Shown here in pieces: positions 21,790-27,520 of a stretch of 29,368 nt of DNA. The notes beneath the pieces were generated by a model, which worked only from the letters and a program-made list of their open reading frames with translations, had not been told where the DNA came from and searched no databases. Positions within the stretch are counted from its first letter, which is position 1. The number at the start of each line of letters is the position of its first letter. Source of the stretch: PS1 clade bacterium. Its GTDB lineage: Bacteria; Pseudomonadota; Alphaproteobacteria; RS24. The DNA lies in contig JADHOK010000004.1 of NCBI GenBank assembly GCA_016779015.1, forward strand, positions 1 to 29,368. The letters run 5' to 3'. The position numbers and the translations under genes are program-made.

Positions 21790-22602
21790 TCAACCTTGCG
21801 TCTTGGCGTCGGCGCGCACCAATATATCGGTCAGCGCGTCTTCGACCATATCGCGCACCCCATCGACGGCATTATTGAACACCGCGGCGAGGATGGAAAA
21901 CGGCAGCGCTACGCCCAACCCGAAAGCAGTCGTCAAAAGCGCCTCCCAAATACCCGCCGCCAGCAGTGCCGTATCGGCCCCGCCAGCGCCTTGGCCGACG
22001 CCTTGAAACGCCACGATCATGCCCAGCACTGTGCCAAGCAGACCGAATAGCGGCGCCGAGGCGGCGATCAGCTCCAGCACCCAGACTTGCCGCGATAAAT
22101 GCCGCACCAGAAATTGCGCGCGCCGCGTCAGTTCTTCGCGCAGCACATCACCCGATAATTTGCTGCCTGATAATTTGCCGTCGCTTTGGCTGAGCGCAAA
22201 AGCGATGAGCGGGGCCGCCGGATGCGCCAAGCCATCAAGCCGCGCCGCCAGACCATCGGTCTTACCGCGCCGCATCTCCGACAGCGCCGCTTCAAAACCC
22301 TGCGGGCGAAAAATATCCATGCGGTAAAATTCGTATAATTTAATCACCGCAATCGGCAGGCCGACGGCCGAGAGCAACGCGATAATCCACGTCACCACCC
22401 CGCCTTTGGAGAACAGCAGCGACCAGAAACCGGGCGCGGCCTGTTGTGGCGCGGGAGCTTGCGCCTCTGTAACAGCTTGCGCCTCTGTAACAGCTTGCGC
22501 CTGAACAGCGTCTTGCGCCAAGACAGGCGCGCTGATGCACGCGGCGGTCACAAACAAAAAACATAACGCAGCCAAAGCAAGGCGATAGGGCGGGCGGGTC
22601 AT
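21790..22602 (-). CDS. ExbB/TolQ/MotA-family proton-channel protein with N-terminal signal-like extension
   Basis: The 270-residue protein has a signal-like hydrophobic start (MTRPPYRLALAALCFLFVTAAC...VLAQ), a repeat linker (QAVTEA units, about 36-50) and three membrane helices (about 67-88, 175-198, 217-243). Diagnostic motifs are APLFGLLGTVLGMIVAF (about 184-199) and WEALLTTAFGLGVALPFSI (about 219-237), whose Thr residues line the proton path. N-terminal signal-like extensions occur in ExbB proteins. It heads the five-gene operon. An intrinsic terminator of the upstream acyl-CoA dehydrogenase lies 46 bp before the ATG, so the operon should have its own promoter, which I could not place. Confidence 0.93.
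   Translation of the reverse strand: MTRPPYRLALAALCFLFVTAACISAPVLAQDAVQAQAVTEAQAVTEAQAPAPQQAAPGFWSLLFSKGGVVTWIIALLSAVGLPIAVIKLYEFYRMDIFRPQGFEAALSEMRRGKTDGLAARLDGLAHPAAPLIAFALSQSDGKLSGSKLSGDVLREELTRRAQFLVRHLSRQVWVLELIAASAPLFGLLGTVLGMIVAFQGVGQGAGGADTALLAAGIWEALLTTAFGLGVALPFSILAAVFNNAVDGVRDMVEDALTDILVRADAKTQG
22457..22502. repeat. 18-bp tandem repeat, about 2.6 copies, in the ExbB-family gene
   Basis: GCTTGCGCCTCTGTAACA begins at 22457 and 22475, with a partial third copy at 22493. It encodes the QAVTEA linker between the signal-like segment and the first membrane helix. Confidence 0.9.
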
Positions 22603-22647
22603 GGGCTTAAATCTCCGGACTGTATTCCAAACCAGCCATCAGCTTAA

Positions 22648-22686
22648 TCAAAAGAAAAAGCACCGCCAGCGAAAACCGACGATGCT
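22648..22686 (-). terminator. Intrinsic terminator between the acyl-CoA dehydrogenase and the exbB operon
   Basis: On the minus strand AGCATCGTC (22686-22678) pairs with GGCGGTGCT (22667-22659), with U-G wobbles, and is followed by TTTTCTTTT. It separates the two transcription units. Confidence 0.75.
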
Positions 22687-22769
22687 TTTAAAAATTATCG
22701 CGTCTTCGATTTCCAGCCCCGATCTTAAACCTCGACCTTAAGCGCGGACCGTATAAGACGCGCGCGCGG

Positions 22770-23918
22770 CTAAAGCGAGCGTGCCACCAGCATGCGCATA
22801 ATCTCATTCGAGCCGCCATAAATGCGTTGCACCCGACTGTCGGTATACATCCGGCTGATCGGATATTCATCCATATAGCCCCAGCCGCCGAAGAATTGCA
22901 GACACGTATCAATGGTCTCGTTCTCGCGCTCCGTGCACCAAAACTTGGCCGCCGCCGCCGTATTGGCATCCAGCTCGCCATCCATTAATTGCTGCGTCAA
23001 CTGGTCGACCATGGCGCGCGCGGCCATCCAATCGGCTTTGCATTCAGCCAGTTTGAACTGGGTGTTTTGATAATCAAAAATCGCATTGCCGAAAGTCTGG
23101 CGCTCGCGCGTATAGTCCAGCGTCAGTTCAATGGCGCGTTCCATCGCCGCCACCGCGCCATTGGCAATCACCAAACGCTCAGCCGGCAATTGCTGCATCA
23201 GCTGATAAAAGCCTTTGCCTTCCTCGCCGCCCAGCACATTTTCGCCCGGCACTTTCACATTGTCGAAAAACAGCTCGGACGTGTCGGCCGCGTGCTGGCC
23301 CATTTTGTCGAGATTGCGCCCGCGCGCAAAACCATCCGTATCGGTCTCGACAATCATCAGCGAAATTCCTTTGGCACCCTGTTCGGGGTCGGTTTTGGCG
23401 ACCACCAGAACCACATCGGCGTGTTGGCCGTTGGTGATGAATGTTTTGGAGCCATTGACGACATATTGATTGCCGTCTTTCAGCGCTGTGGTTTTTACCG
23501 ATTGCAAGTCAGAGCCGGTGCCCGGTTCGGTCATCGCAATGGCGCAGACCATTTCCCCGGATGCCATTTTCGGCAGGTATTTTTTCTTCTGCTCTTCAGT
23601 GCCATAGGCGAGAAAATAATGCGAGCAAATGAGCGAATGAACCGATTGTCCCCAGCCGCTAAGCCCCAAGCGGGTTTGTTCTTCCGTCATAATCGCTTCG
23701 TGGCGATAATCGCCGCCGCCGCCGCCATATTCTTCCGGAATGGAGGTCAGCAAGAGGCCCGCCTCACCGGCTTGGTTCCAAGCATCGCGGTCAACCATGC
23801 CCTGCTCGTGCCATTTATCAGCCAGCGGCACAAATTTGTCTTTCATGAATTTGCTGGCCGCATCTTTAAAAATTGTCAGGTCCTCGGTCATCCAAGGCGA
23901 TACATAATTTCCAAGCAT
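22770..23918 (-). CDS. Acyl-CoA dehydrogenase
   Basis: The 382-residue FAD enzyme oxidises acyl-CoA to 2-enoyl-CoA. It shows the full architecture: helical N-terminal domain, CAIAMTEPGTGSDLQSVKT (FAD/substrate segment, about residues 125-143), GSKTFITNGQHADVVLVVAKT, and the C-terminal helical domain with RERQTFGNAIFDYQNTQFKLA. GGWGYMDEYPISRMYTDSRVQRIYGGSNEIMRMLVARSL follows, where the Glu in GGSNEIM is the catalytic base. A TTG at 23930 would be possible, but it lies in the GGAGG ribosome-binding site of the ATG at 23918. The chain-length specificity is not visible; the sequence resembles long-chain/AcdA-like enzymes. It ends in an intrinsic terminator. Confidence 0.93.
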   Translation of the reverse strand: MLGNYVSPWMTEDLTIFKDAASKFMKDKFVPLADKWHEQGMVDRDAWNQAGEAGLLLTSIPEEYGGGGGDYRHEAIMTEEQTRLGLSGWGQSVHSLICSHYFLAYGTEEQKKKYLPKMASGEMVCAIAMTEPGTGSDLQSVKTTALKDGNQYVVNGSKTFITNGQHADVVLVVAKTDPEQGAKGISLMIVETDTDGFARGRNLDKMGQHAADTSELFFDNVKVPGENVLGGEEGKGFYQLMQQLPAERLVIANGAVAAMERAIELTLDYTRERQTFGNAIFDYQNTQFKLAECKADWMAARAMVDQLTQQLMDGELDANTAAAAKFWCTERENETIDTCLQFFGGWGYMDEYPISRMYTDSRVQRIYGGSNEIMRMLVARSL

Positions 23919-23981
23919 GATATCCTCCAAAATTGTGATGGCACCTTAGAAAATGCGCGGCATTTCGGCAAGCCATCGGCC

Positions 23982-24028
23982 TGCGGCAAACGCGCCGCAA
24001 CCTGTCGCGCGCTCATTCGCGCAACAGG
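23982..24028. other. Two adjacent GC-rich hairpins between the two flavoprotein genes
   Basis: CCTGTCGCGCG (24001-24011) pairs with CGCGCAACAGG (24018-24028) over 11 bp with one wobble on the minus-strand RNA. TGCGGC (23982-23987) pairs with GCCGCA (23994-23999). They follow the monooxygenase stop codon closely. Neither has a T-tract, so Rho-independent termination is doubtful; mRNA stabilisation or partial attenuation is possible. Confidence 0.45.
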
Positions 24029-24031
24029 CGC

Positions 24032-25180
24032 TTATAATTGCATGCCGGGGTGATAGCCGCCCAGCAACACGCGGCCGGTCATTTCATAGGTCGCGGCATT
24101 GGTAATCATGTGCTGGGTCATGGTTTGCGCATCGCGCAAGCGGCGCTGGATTGAACTGTCGAGATAGACCGATGTGCCGCCGGCAATATCATGCACGCGG
24201 CGCACCACTTCAGCGCAACTGCGCACCGCATGGGTTGAGGCGAGGCGCAAATCGGCTTTCAGCTCGGGCTCGATGGCGCTGTGTTGGGCCGCCTGCCAAG
24301 CTTCATCCACGGTTTTTTCAAACAACGCTTGCGCGGCGCGCCATTCGGCTTCGGCTTGCGCCAAAGCGGCTTGCACACCGCTGCGTTCAGCCAAAGCACG
24401 GCTATGGCCTTGCGCTTTTTTGGCCGTCGCCAAACCGACCACTTCGTCGAGCGCGGCGCGCGCATTGCCCAAAGCCACGGCAGCGACCCCGGCCGCCAAC
24501 AACGCGAAATAGGGCATATTGTAAAGCGCGCCCTCGGCCCATGGCGCATCGGTGGCAATCGAATAGCTATGTGCCACGGGCACCCGCACATTGTCGAGCT
24601 CGACATCGCCCGATGAGGTGCCGCAAAGGCCCATTGTGTGCCATGTATCGTGAAAGATGACGTGCTCGCGCGGCACCATGAGCAGGCGAATCTTCTTACC
24701 CGACGGCGTGTCCTCCGCGTGCTCCAAAGTTATGCAGCCAAGGCCGATATAATCGGCATTGGCCGACCCCGAGGCCCACGCCCAACGGCCCGAAACAACA
24801 TAATCATCGCCGTCGCGAACCGCGCGCCCATTGGGGGCAAAAATCCCGCATGTGATGCGCTCCGTAGCGGCGAACATATCGCCGCCAATGTCGGCATCGA
24901 TATAAGCCGCGCCCAAAGCGGCGGTCGCGCCGATCATGCAGACCCAACCGCTGGCGGCGTCATGGCGCGCCAAATATTCGATGCGCGCCAGCGCCTCGGG
25001 CGGCGCTAATTGCTGACCGCCGATTTTATCCGGCACGAACATGTTGAAAAATCCGGCCGCAGCAAGGGCGCGCGCCAATTCGGGCGGCAATTGCCGCGCC
25101 GCTTCAATGGCATCGCTTTCGGCGGCGGCACGCGCACAAACCGCTTCAATATCGGGAGTGATGGCTGCGTGAATGGTCAT
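24032..25180 (-). CDS. Acyl-CoA-dehydrogenase-fold flavin-dependent monooxygenase (HsaA/HpaH-like)
   Basis: The 382-residue protein has the acyl-CoA dehydrogenase fold but the sequence style of two-component flavin monooxygenases. It has LPPELARALAAAGFFNMFVPDKIGG, EYLARHDAASGWVCMIGATAA, GRWAWASGSANADYIGLG, WHTMGLCGTSSGDVELDNVRVP and a C-terminal RRVHDIAGGTSVYLDSSIQRRLRDAQTMTQH. The GGSNE catalytic-Glu motif of dehydrogenases is absent. Such enzymes (HsaA, HpaH, IdsA types) use reduced flavin from a separate reductase to hydroxylate aromatic, steroid or sulfur compounds. No reductase gene is nearby and the substrate cannot be named. AGAGGG precedes the ATG. Confidence 0.85.
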   Translation of the reverse strand: MTIHAAITPDIEAVCARAAAESDAIEAARQLPPELARALAAAGFFNMFVPDKIGGQQLAPPEALARIEYLARHDAASGWVCMIGATAALGAAYIDADIGGDMFAATERITCGIFAPNGRAVRDGDDYVVSGRWAWASGSANADYIGLGCITLEHAEDTPSGKKIRLLMVPREHVIFHDTWHTMGLCGTSSGDVELDNVRVPVAHSYSIATDAPWAEGALYNMPYFALLAAGVAAVALGNARAALDEVVGLATAKKAQGHSRALAERSGVQAALAQAEAEWRAAQALFEKTVDEAWQAAQHSAIEPELKADLRLASTHAVRSCAEVVRRVHDIAGGTSVYLDSSIQRRLRDAQTMTQHMITNAATYEMTGRVLLGGYHPGMQL

Positions 25181-25243
25181 TTAAAGGCCCTCTTTACTCT
25201 GGCAAACTTTAACGCCGCCGCCAAAATTGGCAACCTTGAACAT

Positions 25244-25291
25244 CTTCAACCTTTAAAGACTTCAGCCTTTAAAATCTTAAGCTTTAAAAAT
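25244..25291. repeat. 16-bp tandem repeat, three degenerate copies, between xthA and the monooxygenase gene
   Basis: CTTCAACCTTTAAAGA, CTTCAGCCTTTAAAAT and CTTAAGCTTTAAAAAT are head to tail. The array forms part of the 141-bp intergenic region and its last unit supplies the T-tract of the xthA terminator on the minus strand. Confidence 0.85.
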
Positions 25292-25310
25292 TGGCGGCAC
25301 CGAACCGCCG
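25284..25310 (-). terminator. Intrinsic terminator of xthA
   Basis: On the minus strand GGCGG (25309-25305), a 7-base loop and CCGCC (25297-25293) are followed by AATTTTTAAAG. It lies 12 bp after the xthA stop codon. Confidence 0.75.
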
Positions 25311-25321
25311 CCGGCCCGTTG

Positions 25322-26137
25322 TCAGTCTTTTAAGTCAATCCATACCGGCGCATGGTCGGAGGGGCGTTCCCATCCACGCGCCGCGCGCAACACGCCATAA
25401 TCATGCACCGCATCAGACAGGTCGGGCGTCACCCAAATATGGTCGAGCCGTCTGCCGCGATCAGAAGCCGCCCAATCGCGGGCCCGATAGCTCCACCAGC
25501 TATAAAGCTTCTCCTGCGGCGGCACAAAACGGCGCGCCACATCGTCCCAATCAGCCGCGCCCAAGACTTCCGCCAATTCGGCGATTTCCACCGCCGTATG
25601 ACTGACCACGTTTTTCAACTGTTTCGACGACCATACATCGTGCTCACCAGGGGCGATATTGAGGTCGCCGAGCAGCACTTGACTAGCCGCTTTTCCGGTC
25701 TTTTTCATCTTTTTGAAGTTCTTTTTCATCTCCGCCAGAAAAGCCAGCTTGTGGGCGAATTTTTCGTTCACTTGCGGGTCCGGCTCGTCGCCACCGGCGG
25801 GGACATAAAAATTATGCACCGTCACCGGTCGGGCGCGTTTACCGGCCCCTTTGAGCGTCACTGCGATATGCCGCCCGTCGCCTTTTTTGCAATAATCGAC
25901 AATCTGGCTGTCGAGAATTTCGTGTTTCGAAAGTGTAGCGACGCCGTGATAGCCCTTAATGCCGTTCTTGGCGATATGGGCAAAACCGGCTTTGGCAAAG
26001 GCTTTCTCGGGGAACTGGTCATTGGGGCATTTGGTTTCCTGCAAACAAATGACATCCGGATCGAGCTTTTTCATCAGCTTGACCACCAGTTTTTCCCGCA
26101 ACCGCACCGAGTTGATATTCCACGAGACAATCCGCAT
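25322..26137 (-). CDS. xthA: Exodeoxyribonuclease III
   Basis: This AP endonuclease and 3'-phosphatase acts in base-excision repair. The 271-residue protein shows the exonuclease-endonuclease-phosphatase motifs in order: MRIVSWNINSVR (Asn, residues 1-12), DVICLQETKCP (catalytic Glu, about 34), YHGVATLSK, LLGDLNIAPGEHDVWS (Asp/Asn, about 157-160), RRLDHIWVTPDLSD and PSDHAPVWIDL (catalytic Asp-His). Length is normal. GGGCGGGGG precedes the ATG. Position after lolA and a hypothetical gene is the standard alphaproteobacterial order; a terminator follows. Confidence 0.96.
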   Translation of the reverse strand: MRIVSWNINSVRLREKLVVKLMKKLDPDVICLQETKCPNDQFPEKAFAKAGFAHIAKNGIKGYHGVATLSKHEILDSQIVDYCKKGDGRHIAVTLKGAGKRARPVTVHNFYVPAGGDEPDPQVNEKFAHKLAFLAEMKKNFKKMKKTGKAASQVLLGDLNIAPGEHDVWSSKQLKNVVSHTAVEIAELAEVLGAADWDDVARRFVPPQEKLYSWWSYRARDWAASDRGRRLDHIWVTPDLSDAVHDYGVLRAARGWERPSDHAPVWIDLKD

Positions 26138-26176
26138 TAGCCCCCGCCCTTTCTTAAAAAAACAAATTACGATAAA

Positions 26177-26830
26177 TCAAAATAAATTGAGGCTACGGCC
26201 GCTCAGGGCCAAGGGCCAACGACCCATCTCAAAAAGCCTGTAACGCAGCAAAAGCGGGTGTCCCAGCGCTTCTTCGCCGGCTGCTTGGTCGTCATTTTCG
26301 GCCATTTCAAGCGCCGCCGCAGCCAGCGCCAGCGCTCCGCCAAACGCCGCTTGTTGCGCCGCGCCGACCGCCAAATCGCGGATTGCATCGGGAGCCTCAT
26401 CGGCCATCATCAACGCCTCATCGGCCATTTCCGCCACCGGTTCGGCCAATGCGGCCGATAAATTGGCCAGCATGACACCAAGGCCTTCTTCCGATACGCC
26501 CTCCAATACGCGGTCGGTCAGCGCCGCGCGCAATTGTTCCTCGGCTTCCCAAGCCTCGCTATTGAGGTCGCCGCTTTCAGAGGCGTCCAAAGCGTCGTCC
26601 CAATTCATCACCGGCAAAGGTTCGGCATCGGGAAAGCCCAGCGCGTCGAGATAAAGGCGCGCCAAATGCGCCGTCTCGCCGTCAATCGGCTCGCCAAGCT
26701 CGGCGAACCAGCGCGCCCGCGTCGCGCGCGCGGTAAACTCGCGCACCGCCGAGAGCAGCGGTATCTCACCCTCCAACGCCAGCAATTCTTCATTGCTGGC
26801 CTGCCAATCATTATCGGAATTTTGCGTCAT
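26177..26830 (-). CDS. Acidic hypothetical protein between lolA and xthA
   Basis: The 217-residue protein is strongly acidic and Ala/Leu-rich, with no signal peptide or membrane helix. The middle (about residues 95-185) is a run of helices made of Glu/Ala/Leu, and the C-terminus is distinct: HPLLLRYRLFEMGRWPLALSGRSLNLF. The N-terminal part has LLSAVREFTARATRARWFAELGEPI and a tryptophan-containing MNWDDALDASESGD segment. I do not recognise a family. It starts six bases after the lolA stop and precedes xthA by 39 bp, so it is probably co-transcribed with both. Confidence 0.85.
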   Translation of the reverse strand: MTQNSDNDWQASNEELLALEGEIPLLSAVREFTARATRARWFAELGEPIDGETAHLARLYLDALGFPDAEPLPVMNWDDALDASESGDLNSEAWEAEEQLRAALTDRVLEGVSEEGLGVMLANLSAALAEPVAEMADEALMMADEAPDAIRDLAVGAAQQAAFGGALALAAAALEMAENDDQAAGEEALGHPLLLRYRLFEMGRWPLALSGRSLNLF

Positions 26831-26836
26831 GCGGCT

Positions 26837-27490
26837 TTAATCATCATCCTCTTCATACTCGATGATTTCAAAATAGGTCGGCGCTAATGCCTCGTGGGTG
26901 ATGATTTCAGACAGCCGCACCAATGTCACCAAATTTTGTACATCGGTGAGCCGCCAAGCATAGAGCAGGTCGCTGTGGCGGGTGAAAAATAATTCGGCTT
27001 GGCCGGGCAGGTCGCCGCTCGGGTCTTTCAGCGCGATGGAGTAATTATTGTCGCGCAGGGTAAAACCCGCCACCATGGTCGCGCCAATGCCGTCGGTAAT
27101 GGCTTTGCGCAGCACCGCCAATGGCGTCAGCGCTACCGGAAACCAGTTTGGCTCGCCGCCCGGCGCATCCTGCACGGCGACAAATTTTCCTTTCACCGTG
27201 ACCACGGTTTCACCGCCGCTCTCATAAGCAAAGCGCAAGCGGTTCGGCCAATCAATGGCATAGCTGCCGGTGGCCTGCGCGCCATTTGGCAGGTTCTGGT
27301 GGAACTTACCGCTCACCGGCGGCATGTCTTGCAGCGCGCCGTTAATGCGTTTTATCCAAGCGGCTTGGGTTGCTGCATCGGCAAACGGTGCGCCCGCGTC
27401 TGGTGCTGCCTTGACCGGCGCGATAGCAAGCGGGGCCGCCAGCGCGGCCGCAAGAAGAGCGATTAAGATTTTGTTTTTGCTTTTCTTCAT
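26837..27490 (-). CDS. lolA: Outer-membrane lipoprotein carrier protein
   Basis: LolA shuttles lipoproteins through the periplasm from the LolCDE transporter to the outer membrane. The 217-residue precursor has a signal peptide (MKKSKNKILIALLAAALAAPLAIAPVKA, cleavage after VKA) and the LolA core: ALQDMPPVSGKFHQNLPNGAQATGSYAIDWPNRLRFAYE, VTVKGKFVAVQD and a beta-rich remainder. The WPNRLRFAYE segment holds the conserved Arg/Phe of the fold. An acidic tail (EYEEDDD) ends it. It follows ftsK after 30 bp, the usual alphaproteobacterial order. Confidence 0.92.
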   Translation of the reverse strand: MKKSKNKILIALLAAALAAPLAIAPVKAAPDAGAPFADAATQAAWIKRINGALQDMPPVSGKFHQNLPNGAQATGSYAIDWPNRLRFAYESGGETVVTVKGKFVAVQDAPGGEPNWFPVALTPLAVLRKAITDGIGATMVAGFTLRDNNYSIALKDPSGDLPGQAELFFTRHSDLLYAWRLTDVQNLVTLVRLSEIITHEALAPTYFEIIEYEEDDD

Positions 27491-27520
27491 TTTATTTATG
27501 CGTTTTCTTTTAATGGAAGC

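Noticed and set aside
17462..22602. Zorya-type anti-phage system, Tol-Pal system or Bat aerotolerance operon
   Set aside because: There is no Zorya helicase or nuclease partner and no TolA/TolB/Pal. Bat operons have MoxR, DUF58 and several vWA/TPR genes but no ExbBD. The operon shares single parts with each, not the set.
22989..24053. A long plus-strand ORF (354 codons) opposite the acyl-CoA dehydrogenase
   Set aside because: The minus strand carries an unmistakable dehydrogenase with all motifs. Long antisense frames are common in GC-rich coding DNA, and this one has no recognisable domain.
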